Source: Microcoleus vaginatus HSN003
Lineage (GTDB): Bacteria > Cyanobacteriota > Cyanobacteriia > Cyanobacteriales > Microcoleaceae
Assembly (NCBI RefSeq): GCF_022701255.1
Contig: NZ_CP031705.1
Span: forward strand, 1,054,001 to 1,118,000
Direction of reading: 5' to 3'
Length of the DNA stretch: 64,000 nt
The notes under the pieces were generated by a model, which worked only from the letters and a program-made list of their open reading frames with translations, was not told where the DNA came from and did no database searches. The translations under genes and the position numbers were made by a program. Of the stretch, positions 52,388 through 62,000 are shown in pieces (positions within the stretch are counted from its first letter, which is position 1; each line of letters begins with the position of its first letter).

Positions 52388-52522
52388 GGTGCGTCAACCA
52401 GCAGATTTTCCGGCTTACCCAGAGACTGTTAACTGACGCACCTTCTCAGAGAAAATCAGCGCTGTCAGGTGCGTCAGCCAGCAGATTTTCCGGCTTACCC
52501 AGAGACTGTTAACTGACGCACC
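52388..52522. repeat. Two tandem 55-bp GGTGCGTCA...TGACGCACC elements
   Basis: Copies at 52388-52442 and 52468-52522 are nearly identical, each with 9-bp inverted ends, separated by 25 bp. The second ends 20 bp before the urtD start codon. A third intact copy lies at 17747-17801. Confidence 0.85.
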
Positions 52523-52541
52523 CTACCTGGAAAAATCAGCT

Positions 52542-53288
52542 ATGAATGGCAAAGTATTAGAAATAGAAAACTTGACTGTTAGTTTTGATGGTTTTAAAGC
52601 CATTAACGGTTTAAATTTCAGCATGGATGCGGGCGAACTGCGAGTTATCATTGGCCCCAACGGTGCCGGGAAAACCACTTTTCTCGATTCGATTACCGGG
52701 AAGGTGCAGCCGACAGAGGGCAGGGTGTTATTTAAGGGACAGAATTTACGCAAGTTGTCGGAAGATAGGATTTCGCGCTTGGGAATTGGCCGCAAGTTTC
52801 AGACGCCGCGAGTTTACTTGAATTTAACGCCACGCGAAAATTTGGAATTGTCTTGCAGCCGCCATAAAAATGTTTTTTCTACTTTGTTTAAGCCTGCTTC
52901 TGCTGCGGAAAAACGCACGGTTTCCGGTTTGTTAGAAACAATTGGTTTAGTTGCTAAGGCTGATATTTCGGCTGGTTTGCTTTCTCACGGGGAAAAGCAA
53001 TGGTTGGAAATTGGAATGTTGGTGGCTCAATCTCCTGATTTGTTGTTGGTAGATGAACCTGTGGCGGGTTTGACGGATGAGGAAACGGTGTTAACTGGAG
53101 AGTTGCTGATTTCGTTGGCGGAAAGTCATTCGGTGTTGGTAATTGAACACGATATGGAGTTTGTGCGGCAAATTGCGCGGCAGGTTACGGTGTTGCATCA
53201 GGGTGCGGTTTTGTGTGAGGGGACTATGGATGAGGTGCAAAATGACGATCGGGTAATTGAGGTATATTTGGGAAAACCGGAAGACTAA
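52542..53288 (+). CDS. urtD: Urea ABC transporter ATP-binding protein UrtD
   Basis: The 248-residue ATPase of the LivG type energises urea import. Walker A is GPNGAGKTTF near residue 38, the signature region is LLSHGEKQWLEIGM near 147 (LSHGE instead of LSGGQ, usual for UrtD), and Walker B is LLLVDEPVAGLTDEE. The H-loop His is in VIEHDMEF. AGTCATT heptads and other repeats fill the 109 bp to urtE. Confidence 0.95.
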   Translation: MNGKVLEIENLTVSFDGFKAINGLNFSMDAGELRVIIGPNGAGKTTFLDSITGKVQPTEGRVLFKGQNLRKLSEDRISRLGIGRKFQTPRVYLNLTPRENLELSCSRHKNVFSTLFKPASAAEKRTVSGLLETIGLVAKADISAGLLSHGEKQWLEIGMLVAQSPDLLLVDEPVAGLTDEETVLTGELLISLAESHSVLVIEHDMEFVRQIARQVTVLHQGAVLCEGTMDEVQNDDRVIEVYLGKPED

Positions 53289-53290
53289 GA

Positions 53291-53390
53291 AGTCATTAGT
53301 CATTAGTCATTAGTCATTGGTCAGTTAACTGTTTCCGATTACCAATTACCGATTACTGATTGCCAATTACCAATTATCCATTATCAATCT
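53291..53390. repeat. AGTCATT and CCAATTA heptad arrays between urtD and urtE
   Basis: Four AGTCATT units (53291-53318) are followed by degenerate ACCAATT/ACCGATT units. They occupy nearly the whole spacer. Confidence 0.75.
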
Positions 53391-53397
53391 AAAGAAT

Positions 53398-54096
53398 ATG
53401 CTGCAAGTTTCTAATTTGAATGTTTATTACGGCGAAAGTCACATTTTGCGCGATGTGGATTTAAGCGTCAGGGCGGGGCAAATGGTTTGCTTAATCGGCC
53501 GCAATGGTGTGGGCAAAACTACTATGCTAAAAACCATTATGGGGTTGTTGCAACCGCGCAGTGGGACTATTGCTTTTGGCGGAGAATCTATTGCTTCTAA
53601 GTTGACTCACCAGCGGGCTAGATTAGGAATTGGTTATGTGCCTCAAGGACGTGAAATTATTCCACGTTTGACGGTAAAAGAAAATCTATTGTTAGGTTTG
53701 GAAGCGAAACCAACCAAAATCAAAAATCCTGAAGTTCCTGATGAAATTTTTGAGTTATTTCCGGTTTTGAAAACTATGCTCGATCGCCTGGGAGGTGATT
53801 TGAGCGGGGGACAGCAGCAGCAGTTAGCTATTGCTAGGGCTTTGATGGGTGAGCCGCAGTTGCTGGTTTTGGATGAACCTACGGAGGGGATTCAGCCGTC
53901 GATTATTTTAGATATTGAAGCTGCGGTGCGCCGTGTGGTTGCGACTAGGGGAATTTCTGTTTTGTTGGTGGAGCAACATTTGCATTTTGTGCGGCAAGCT
54001 GACTGGTATTATGCTATGCAAAAAGGCGGGATTGTGGCTTCGGGAAGCACTAGCGAATTAAGTGATGAGGTGATTCAGAGGTTTTTGGCTGTTTGA
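53398..54096 (+). CDS. urtE: Urea ABC transporter ATP-binding protein UrtE
   Basis: The 232-residue LivF-type ATPase pairs with UrtD. Walker A is GRNGVGKTTMLK, the signature LSGGQQQQLAIARAL and Walker B LLVLDEPTEGIQPS. The H-loop is LLVEQHLHF. The start ATG at 53398 follows a CCAATTA-type heptad stretch (about 53335-53390), so its leader is repetitive. The gene is followed by a GAAGAGG heptad array. Confidence 0.95.
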   Translation: MLQVSNLNVYYGESHILRDVDLSVRAGQMVCLIGRNGVGKTTMLKTIMGLLQPRSGTIAFGGESIASKLTHQRARLGIGYVPQGREIIPRLTVKENLLLGLEAKPTKIKNPEVPDEIFELFPVLKTMLDRLGGDLSGGQQQQLAIARALMGEPQLLVLDEPTEGIQPSIILDIEAAVRRVVATRGISVLLVEQHLHFVRQADWYYAMQKGGIVASGSTSELSDEVIQRFLAV

Positions 54097-54100
54097 TTCA

Positions 54101-54172
54101 GAAGGAAGAGGGAAGAAGGAAGAGGGAAGAGGGAAGAAGGAAGAGGGAAGAGGGAAGAGGGAAACGAGGAAA
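54101..54172. repeat. GAAGAGG heptad array after urtE
   Basis: About nine imperfect 7-bp units (GAAGGAA, GAGGGAA) begin 5 bp after the urtE stop; a matching complementary TTCCTTC array lies at 54306-54331, so the two could pair. Confidence 0.75.
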
Positions 54173-54337
54173 CGAGGCAGAGCCTCTAGATATTTATTCC
54201 CAGGCCGAGCCTGGGAACAAGGAATCAAAAAACTTGTATTCAGTCCCCGTAGGCGGACAAAAGTTTGACAATAAGCGATCTCAATTCCCCAGGAAACGAG
54301 GCATTTTCCTTCTTCCTTCTTCCTTCCTTCTGCTATA

Positions 54338-55111
54338 TTATTGATTTTTTCGGCCGTCGGGCATTGTGGTGCCGGCCATACTTGCTCGATCGATACTAGC
54401 GCCATCTATATTAGCATTGCGGAGGTTGGCATCGGAAAGATTGGCATCTCTCAAGTCGGAAAATCGCAGGTCTGCACCGTCGAGATTGGTCTTTGTCAAG
54501 TTAGCTTTTCTGAGGTTAGCGTTGCTGATTCTCGCTCCTACTAATTCGGCTCCGCTTAAGTTTGTGCGAGCTAGATTCGTGTTGACAAAATCTGATATCT
54601 CGAAGCGACTACCGCTGAGGTTGGCATCTGATAAATCTGCTCCTGTAAGGATGGGATTTTTTAAGTTAATGTTAACTAAGTTTACGGCTCGGAGGTCGCA
54701 GCGGGAGCAGCTTTGAGTTAGCAGCAGCGTTTCGACGTTGGTGTTGATTAGGTCGATTTGTTGCTGGGAGAAATTTTCGGCAAATTCTGGGGAGACGTAG
54801 CCGAGGTTTTTGGGGTCTTCTGCTTTTGGTTGGGGTGTTTGTATTGGGGGTGTTTGGATTTGTTGGGGTGTTTGGATGGGTTGGGGTGTTTGTGGTTGGG
54901 GCGTTTGTGGTTCGGGTGTTGGGATTGGTTGGGGGGTTGGGATTGGTTGGGGCGTTTGGAGGGGTTGGGGTGTTTGGAGGGGTTGGGGTGTTTGGATGGG
55001 TTGGGGTGTTTCTATTTGCCCGATCGCACTTAGTTGCAGCCCCACCTTCGGCAGTTCGAGAGTTCCTGCCAAAATTACTAGGGCGATCGACATGATTGTG
55101 AGTTTTTTCAT
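54338..55111 (-). CDS. Secreted pentapeptide-repeat protein with Pro/Gln/Thr-rich linker
   Basis: The 257-residue protein begins with a signal peptide (MKKLTIMSIALVILAGTLEL), then about 65 residues of low-complexity TPQP-type repeats (QTPQP, PTPQP, TPEP), a short helical segment with LTQSCSRCDLRAV, and roughly 16 pentapeptide repeats of the A(D/N)LXX form. Pentapeptide repeats fold as a right-handed beta-helix. Proteins with the CSRCDL motif before the repeats are common in cyanobacteria; the function is unknown. The linker repeats are coded by G-rich antisense DNA that gives false open frames on the plus strand. Confidence 0.8.
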   Translation of the reverse strand: MKKLTIMSIALVILAGTLELPKVGLQLSAIGQIETPQPIQTPQPLQTPQPLQTPQPIPTPQPIPTPEPQTPQPQTPQPIQTPQQIQTPPIQTPQPKAEDPKNLGYVSPEFAENFSQQQIDLINTNVETLLLTQSCSRCDLRAVNLVNINLKNPILTGADLSDANLSGSRFEISDFVNTNLARTNLSGAELVGARISNANLRKANLTKTNLDGADLRFSDLRDANLSDANLRNANIDGASIDRASMAGTTMPDGRKNQ

Positions 55112-55177
55112 AAATCAATAAGTTTTTGTTTGCAAAAATACCATATAAATGGTATAATACCTCGAAAAGTGAACACC

Positions 55178-55654
55178 CTACATTTCACTAAATAGATCAA
55201 AATTCAGATAAAAAACTTCGGAACCATCAGGTGCGCGAATTAACTTTTCTATTACCGGAGGCAGTTGCTGTTGACGGTACAATTCGGGAATCTCGCAGAA
55301 ACTTTCTTCGGTAATTTCCAAAATTTTTGGCATATCAGGAAGGGGAATCCCCAACCGATCGCTTTTATTTAAGATACAAATAATCAGGTATTTGCACTCA
55401 CTAATGTTCGGACTGCTGGGAAATATTTTGGATAAATTAATTATGGTAATCAGTTCTTCTTGGTGCCGCAATAAACTATTGCCGCTAGGTAAAGTACCGT
55501 AGGCATTAAAGTTTTTAACAATGCGCTCCACTCGTTCAATAGGAACAGCATAGTAAATATTTCCTAGTTCAAAGGAAACAAATTTTTTAGGGGCAATTCT
55601 AACAGTGGCTTGTTTGTTGCTGCGGAATCGGCGATTGTAATTAGCGTGAGTCAT
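55178..55654 (-). CDS. CheW-like coupling domain protein
   Basis: The 158-residue protein has a CheW-type beta domain: FVSFELGNIYYAVPIERVERIV, LITIINLSKIFP and LIICILNKSDRLGIPLPDM. CheW links chemoreceptors to the CheA kinase. The N-terminus has about 24 basic residues before the domain. It lies downstream of the cheA-type genes on the same strand, 259 bp away, the gap being TTTTAGA and ATTTGAT repeats. It is probably part of the same signalling system. Confidence 0.75.
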   Translation of the reverse strand: MTHANYNRRFRSNKQATVRIAPKKFVSFELGNIYYAVPIERVERIVKNFNAYGTLPSGNSLLRHQEELITIINLSKIFPSSPNISECKYLIICILNKSDRLGIPLPDMPKILEITEESFCEIPELYRQQQLPPVIEKLIRAPDGSEVFYLNFDLFSEM

Positions 55655-55658
55655 TCGA

Positions 55659-55800
55659 TTTTAGATTTTAGATTTTAGATTTTAGATTTTAGATTATTTG
55701 ATTGAATATTGAAGATTATTTGATTGAATATTGAAGATTATTTGATTTGAGATTAATGAATTATTTGATTGAAGATTGAAGATTGAAGATTATTTGATTT
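55659..55800. repeat. TTTTAGA and ATTATTTGATTGAA repeat arrays
   Basis: Five TTTTAGA units (55659-55695) overlap the upstream side of the cheW-like gene and are followed by imperfect 21-bp repeats built from ATTATTTGATTGAATATTGA. A half copy of the GGTGCGTC element follows near 55806. Confidence 0.75.
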
Positions 55801-55913
55801 TAGTAGGTGCGTCGGCTGGGTAGCTTCCCCCTATAATTCGCGTACTCAATTACTTTTTGCCTAAGTTTTGTTTGAGAGTAGGGATTATTTGAGTGGAGAT
55901 TTGAGATTTGGGA

Positions 55914-58100
55914 TTAAATTATTGAGTGGTGGAGGAGTTTGGGAATGGCTTGTAAAAGTTGGGCTTCACTGTAAGGTTTGGTGAAGTATTGATTTGCGCC
56001 TAATTCCATTGCCATTTGCCGATGTTTTTCTCCGCTACGGGATGTCAGCATGGCTACGGGAATCTTAGCAAACCGCTCCGTCGATCTGATCGATCGCAAC
56101 AATTCAAATCCATCCATCCGGGGCATTTCAATATCCACGATCGCCAAACTGCAATCAAGACCATTTTGCAACTTTTCCAGGGCATCCACACCGTCTTTAG
56201 CCTGTATCACCCGGTAGCGAGCACGAGTCAGCGTCAGAGACAGCAACTGGCGAATTGTATAGGAATCATCCACTACCAAAATCTGCGGTGACTGACTCGA
56301 ACTCGGCGGTACCTCCTGCACTTTACCGGAGACAGCGCCGATCGAACTATTTACCCCAGGTTGACCCACCAAATCGTCCACATCCAGAATATTCACCACG
56401 CGCCCGTCCCCCAAAATAGTAGTCCCCAAAACGCCGCGAGGCTTGGATAGAGGCGGTGGCAAAGGTTTAACCACAATTTCCTGCTGACCGATCAGCCGTT
56501 CGACGGCCACCGCCAGCATTCCTTCGGTAGAAGCCAAAACCAGGACAGGAATTTCGTCTTGGGTCAAAGGATCAGGAGAGGGGGCATCCGGCCCGACGAC
56601 GCTGTATTCGAGCAAATCTTGCATCCTCACCAAACGAATAAATTCCTCCCGCCACCACAGCATCGGCTGATTGCCGGCAATGTGAACTTCCGAGGCTTTA
56701 ATGTGCAGAATTTCCTCGACTGCATCCAGTGGCACTGCTATTTTATTGTGATCTGTCTTCACCATCAACGCATCAGTAATCGACAGCAGCAGTGGCAGTT
56801 TAATGATAAAACTCGTACCTTTTCCGAGGCGAGAGTCTACCTTCACACTCCCCCGCACAGTCCGCAAATTTGTTCGCACCACGTCGAGCCCGACTCCCCG
56901 CCCCGAAAGGTCGCTGACGCCTTCTGTAGTGCTGAAACCCGGCCAAAACAGAAAATCGTAGAGTTCGGCAATGGAAAATTCTTGAGCTTGTTCCTCCGTA
57001 GCCAAACCCTTTGTGACAATTTTACGGCGAATCATTTCCGGGTCAATGCCTTTGCCGTCATCGGCGACAGTAATAATAGTTTGGCCGCCTTGGTGGCGGG
57101 CTTCTATTTCAATTTGACCGCTGGCCGGCTTGCCGCTTGCTTTCCGAACTTCGGGCATTTCGATGCCGTGGTCGAAAGCGTTTCTCACTAAGTGTATTAA
57201 GGGGTCGCGCAAAGCGTCGAGCAAACTTTCGTCAATTTTGGTATCTCTTCCCACTAGCAGCAGGTTGACATCTTTATCGTATGTGAGGCACATCTCCCGG
57301 AGCGCTCTGGGCAAGTGATCGACGGCGCGACTGAAACTCACGACTCGCAACTGCATGACGCGACTGCGTAGTTGTTCGGTAATGCGGCGCAGTTGGTCGG
57401 TACTGCGCTCGAATTTGATCGCTAAGGTGTCTAATTTGGTGGCGGATTGAGAAATTGCTTGGGCCGTTTCGATGACTTCTGTGGCTGTCGAGTGGAACTC
57501 TGTATAACGATCCATCTCTAAGATATCGAAATGAGCATGGACAGGAGAGGATTTGCCGTTAGCAATCATTGGGAATTCTGTTTCTGCTGCTGCAAGTTTT
57601 CCCAATCCAGAGTGGCCGTTTACCCCTCTCCACTCTGCAAAACTCAGTCTGTCGTATTCTTCTCGCAACTGACCGCCGAATTGGTTCAAATCTACGATAC
57701 TGCGACGGATGCGCTTGACTTCGCCGCGCAGTTCGGATTCTTGAAGTTCTAAATTTGTACGGTTGATGACTAATTCGCCGACTAGATTCACCAATTCAGT
57801 TAAGCGTTCTAAGTCTACCCGGATTGTCGGCCTTTGCGGATTGGAGACTGGGGGAGAGGGGGAGATTTCGGGGAGAGTCGGGGAGGGAGAGGGAGAGGGG
57901 AGGAGAGTCGAGGAGGAAGAGGAGGAGATTTCCGGGGAAGTCGGGGAGTCGGGGAGTCGGGGGGAGTCGGGGGAAGTCGGGGAGTCGGGGAGTCGGGGGG
58001 AGTCGGGGGAGTCGGGGAGGGGGAGATTTCGGGGATGTCGATCGGCCTTCCTTCCAATATTTGTTGGCGTGCGGTTTGCAAGTTTTGGGCGATCGCCCAA
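55914..58100 (-). CDS. CheA-type kinase plus receiver, downstream part of a frameshifted gene
   Basis: The frame is open from 58100, but the real coding part begins in the repeat near 58013. Past a Pro/Ser-rich linker it holds the dimerisation helix (LTELVNLVGELVINRTNLEL), the HATPase with HLVRNAFDHGIE, DDGKGID and GRGVGLDVV, a CheW-like domain and a C-terminal receiver (ILVVDDSYTIRQ; phospho-acceptor in AIVDIEMPRMDG). It lacks the Hpt domain, which is in the next reading frame upstream (57815-58810). A single-base insertion in the tandem repeat would fuse the two into one 960-residue CheA hybrid. Whether the break is real or a sequencing error is open. Confidence 0.85.
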   Translation of the reverse strand: MGDRPKLANRTPTNIGRKADRHPRNLPLPDSPDSPRLPDSPTSPDSPRLPDSPTSPEISSSSSSTLLPSPSPSPTLPEISPSPPVSNPQRPTIRVDLERLTELVNLVGELVINRTNLELQESELRGEVKRIRRSIVDLNQFGGQLREEYDRLSFAEWRGVNGHSGLGKLAAAETEFPMIANGKSSPVHAHFDILEMDRYTEFHSTATEVIETAQAISQSATKLDTLAIKFERSTDQLRRITEQLRSRVMQLRVVSFSRAVDHLPRALREMCLTYDKDVNLLLVGRDTKIDESLLDALRDPLIHLVRNAFDHGIEMPEVRKASGKPASGQIEIEARHQGGQTIITVADDGKGIDPEMIRRKIVTKGLATEEQAQEFSIAELYDFLFWPGFSTTEGVSDLSGRGVGLDVVRTNLRTVRGSVKVDSRLGKGTSFIIKLPLLLSITDALMVKTDHNKIAVPLDAVEEILHIKASEVHIAGNQPMLWWREEFIRLVRMQDLLEYSVVGPDAPSPDPLTQDEIPVLVLASTEGMLAVAVERLIGQQEIVVKPLPPPLSKPRGVLGTTILGDGRVVNILDVDDLVGQPGVNSSIGAVSGKVQEVPPSSSQSPQILVVDDSYTIRQLLSLTLTRARYRVIQAKDGVDALEKLQNGLDCSLAIVDIEMPRMDGFELLRSIRSTERFAKIPVAMLTSRSGEKHRQMAMELGANQYFTKPYSEAQLLQAIPKLLHHSII

Positions 58101-58810
58101 CCCTCGGATTGCAACCGTTGTAGAGTCAAGTCGGGAGAGTCGATCAAAGTGCTGAGGGCTGCGGCGACTTTCCCAAAATCCGGCAATAGCAGCATTCCAG
58201 CCAAACCGGAAAGTTGGTAGTAAACCTGGTTGAGGGCGGTGATGCTTTTTGCCAAATCTGCCTCGGAAGCTTGGGAAAGTTCGGTTTCTAAGCGATTGAA
58301 GAGTGGCGGCACTTCATGTTCAAAAATCAGTTTCAGGGTCTCCGGGGCGGGCGATTGGCTGGCTACGGGGACGGGCGACGGTTCTGACTTGCCGTACTTA
58401 GCCTGCAACTGAGCGAAAATTTGGGCGATTTCCTCCAAGTTGGCCGTTTGATCCGGAGTTGTGACATCGGAGTGTTGAACTGATTCGATCGTAATCTTTT
58501 TGAGAGCATCCACCCCCTGCAGCAAAACACTCACAGTAGTCGGTTCCAGAGCCGACAAGTCTGTGCGATCGCGCAAAATGACAAAACAGTCCTCCAGCGT
58601 GTGAGCCGCCACAGACACGTTTTGAAAGCCCAACATCGAACCCGCACCTTTAATCGAGTGAGCGGCCCGAAACATTTCTTTAACTGCCGCTTGTCGCTCT
58701 TTCAAACCCGCAGTTTCCATCGCCAGGAGGTTCGTCTCCATTAACTGGAGAAACTCTTCGCATTCTGCGGTAAAAGCATCTATTAATTCGTTTAAATCGT
58801 CATCATTCAT
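57815..58810 (-). CDS. CheA-type Hpt domain, upstream part of a frameshifted gene
   Basis: Starting at ATG 58810, the protein has an N-terminal Hpt domain with the phosphorylated His at residue 51 (FRAAHSIKGAGSMLG), a second helical Hpt-like domain (about 165-250) and then a Pro/Ser/Thr-rich linker (SPTPPTPPDSPTPRLPP). After 58013 the frame reads through the repeat in the wrong phase and stops at 57815, before the kinase. The kinase continues in the other frame to 55914. As written, the Hpt protein is separate from its kinase. Confidence 0.8.
   Translation of the reverse strand: MNDDDLNELIDAFTAECEEFLQLMETNLLAMETAGLKERQAAVKEMFRAAHSIKGAGSMLGFQNVSVAAHTLEDCFVILRDRTDLSALEPTTVSVLLQGVDALKKITIESVQHSDVTTPDQTANLEEIAQIFAQLQAKYGKSEPSPVPVASQSPAPETLKLIFEHEVPPLFNRLETELSQASEADLAKSITALNQVYYQLSGLAGMLLLPDFGKVAAALSTLIDSPDLTLQRLQSEGWAIAQNLQTARQQILEGRPIDIPEISPSPTPPTPPDSPTPRLPPTPPDSPTPRLPRKSPPLPPRLSSPLPLPPRLSPKSPPLPQSPIRKGRQSG
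57943..58013. repeat. Tandem 36-bp repeat in the cheA linker
   Basis: Two copies of GGGGAGTC-GGGGAGTC-GGGGGGAGTC-GGGGGAAGTC: 57943-57978 is 36 bp, 57979-58013 is 35 bp because the last subunit lacks one A. The basic subunit is 8-10 bp, so copy-number or run-length changes alter the reading frame. Confidence 0.9.
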
Positions 58811-59083
58811 ATTAGTTTGTTGTCTGTTGACAGTTGTCTGTTGACAGTTGACTGTTAACTGTTGGCAGTTTTTTTATATATATGTCCCGTTATTTAACTG
58901 TAATTGTTGTCAGGGTGGATTCACGATTATCTATAAATTCGCATTCAGGATATTCGTCAACCCGCCCCGACAACAACGATAGTTATTAGTGATTCCTATA
59001 ACAGTCAACAGTCAACTGTCAACTGTCAACTGTCAACAGTTAACACTCAACAGTCAACTGTCAACTGTCAACAGTCACCTGAA
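58811..59083. repeat. Facing GTTGACA and GTCAACT heptad arrays
   Basis: The spacer between the receptor and cheA genes has degenerate TGTTGAC units at 58817-58868 and complementary GTCAACA/GTCAACT units at 59001-59075. The two arrays could pair into a long stem around about 130 bases of loop. Confidence 0.8.
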
Positions 59084-62000
59084 CTAACTGCGGAAATTCG
59101 CCACCGACTTTTGCAACTGGCCCAGAGAACCAGACAACTCGTCCAAAGATGCTTTGACATCCGCACCTTTTTGTGCGGTCGTATTCGCAATCTCGTTGAC
59201 TTGCTGCATACTGTTAGCAATTGCCTCAGCCGAAACAGTTTGCTTGGCAGATGCGCTAGTAATATTCTGCACCAAAGCATTCATTTCTCGACTAACTTCG
59301 ATGATGGCATTGAGGTGAGTTTTAGCTTCGCTTGCTAGCTTAGTGCCTTCCACTACCTCCAGCGTCCCGGATTCCATTGCCTTCATCACCCGGCTGATTT
59401 CTTCTTGAATTGTACCGACAATTTCCGAGATTTCCTCAGTAGCGCCGGCGGATCTTTCTGCTAATTTCCGCACTTCTTCGGCCACAACTGCAAAGCCTAA
59501 ACCTTGTTCGCCGGCTCGCGCCGCCTCAATAGTAGCATTCAGAGCTAATAAATTAGTTTGCGAAGCAAGTTGAGAAATCGAAGTCACAATTTTGCCAATT
59601 TGCTGCGAAGATTCGCCCAAACGCTTCATCATTTTCGAGGTAGAGGCGATCGTCAACCGCAGCCCGTTAATGCCTTCGACAGCTCGATCGACAGCCATAC
59701 CGCCGACTTCAGCCGTGTGAGAAGACTGCTGGGCCACTGTTTCGGCGCGTACCGAAACATCTCGCACGTCGCGGATCGAATTCACAATCCGCTCGATTTC
59801 GCGCATGATAGCAGATATTTTTGCTGCTTGAATCTCCGCCTGTTGGGTGAGTTGACTGGTATTGTTAATTGACTCGCCCGTGGCAGATGTTACCTGTTCA
59901 GCTAAAGTTTGAATTCCCGTTACCACCTTCCGCAGAGAACCGATTAAGAAGTTGAAAGAGTCGGCGACAGCACCTAAAACGTCGTTAGTCACTTCCGCCC
60001 TCACTGTCAAGTCGCCCTGAGCCGCGCCTTTAATTTCTCCCAACAATTTAAGGACTTGCTGCGTCAGAGAATCAGCTTCCGCTTTACGTTCTGCTGCCAA
60101 TTTTTGTAGTCGTTCTTCTGCCTCTTTGCGCTCGGTGATGTCAAAGCGAATGGCGATATATTTGACTATTGTGCCGGTGGTATCAAAAATGGGGGAGATC
60201 GTCGAATCTACCCAGTAAAACGAGCCATCTTTGCGTCGGTTTTTGACTTCCCCTTTCCACACCAAACCGCGAGAAAGTGTCACCCACATTTCTTCAAAAA
60301 ATGATTTGGGATGGTAGCCGGAATTGACGAGGCGGTGGTTGCGGTGCAGGAGTTCTCCTATGCTGTAACCGGAGATGTCAATGAATCTGTCGTTGACGTA
60401 GGTAATCATGCCTTGGACATCAGTTTCGCTGACGATCGCAGCTTCGTCTAGGGCATTTTGCCGCGTTTTGAGTTCTTGCAGCAAGCGTTCCTGTGTCTCG
60501 GCCAACTGCTGCATTCGCTCCTGCGATGCTCTTTGTTCGGTGACGTTGCGGCAAACGACTACGCCGCCTTTAAGCGCCCCCCTTTCGTCTTTGAGCGGCC
60601 GGCCGTTAACTTTCACCCACAGGCCCTCTGGTTTGCCTGCGTGGCGGGTGAAAAGGTCTACGTCGTCAAAGGCTTCTCCTTGAACCGTGCGCGCTAAAGG
60701 TATTTCGGCTGGGGGATAGGGAGTTACCGTATCGGGCAAGAATAAACCGTATTTTGCCGACCATTCGTTGGGAAGATAATCTGTCGCACCCATGCCAAAG
60801 ATGTCTTGGGCGGCGGGGTTGAACAAAAGAAAATTGTTATTTTCGTCGGCAGCAATTATGCCGTCGCCAATGCTATTTATTAGCAGTTCCAAGAGATTGC
60901 TTTGCTGCCGAAATTGGTCTTCGGAACTGGCTAATTGGGCTGTTGTTTTTTCCAGTTGCACCATCGCCTGTTTGCTCTCGGTAACGTCGCGAGCGACTGC
61001 ATACATGAGCTTTAGTTCGGTTACAGGTCGCACTTTCCACGACAGCCACCTGTAGGAACCGTCTTTGCAGCGGTAGCGATTTTCATAAGACTTTAATTCG
61101 GCGCCGCTGGCTACTTTTTCCGCTTGTTCTATGGTTGATTCGTGATCGTCTGGATGGACTAAATCGATATATTTTTGGCCTTCGAGTTCAATCGGCGGGT
61201 AGCCGAGCGTGTTTTCCCAAGCGGGATTGAGCCGCTTGAATTTGCCTTCAAAATCTATAATACAAACCAAGTCTAGGGAAAGGGTAAAAAATCGATCGCG
61301 CTCTAGTTCTGCTTTTTTGCGATCGGTAATATCGATCGCCACAGACCCGATACCGATGGGTTTGCCGTCAGATCCGGGCAAAGGAAAGTGTGACGCCAGC
61401 CAATATTGCAGGACGCCCGGTTCGTTCAAGAATGATCCCGATATCTCAACGTTTAACAACGGTTGGTTGGTGGCGAGAATCTGCTGCAACATCGGCACTT
61501 GGGTATCGCTCATTTCGGGTATAACTTCCCCCACCGTCTTACCTAAGTGTTCGGCAACTGAGACGCCGGTGGTTGCCGCTAATTTCTCGTTGACTTGCAC
61601 GAAGCGCAACTGCTCGTCAAAAATACACATTGAGGTGGGGGCGGCTGTGAAAAATGCGTCAAAGCGACTTTGACGCAAAACTAATTCTCGTTCTAGGGCT
61701 TTGCGATCGCTGATGTCGCGACCTTCTGGAATTAGCATCAAGACTTTGCCGTTCTCGTCTTTGATGGGTTTGATGGAGAAGTCAACGGTTGCTACTGCAC
61801 CGCCTGCAACTAGCACATCCACTTCGTAGCGGACTACCTCGCCGGCGGCGGCAGAGACGATCGCTTCTCGTATCTGTTGCTTGGTTTCTGGAGAAATCTG
61901 CCACCACAGGGTTTCGGAAAACTGAGCGCCTATTATTTCTTCGCTCTGCAGGCCTGCGGCGGCCAGGGCTGTTTGGTTGGCTTCCAAAACGGTGCCGTCC

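Noticed and set aside
54758-55121. Several Gly/Trp/Val-rich plus-strand open frames
   Set aside because: They are the antisense of the TPQP low-complexity linker of the pentapeptide-repeat protein.
57763-58220. Gly/Glu/Ser-rich plus-strand open frames
   Set aside because: They are antisense to the Pro/Ser-rich cheA linker repeat and have no independent coding signal.
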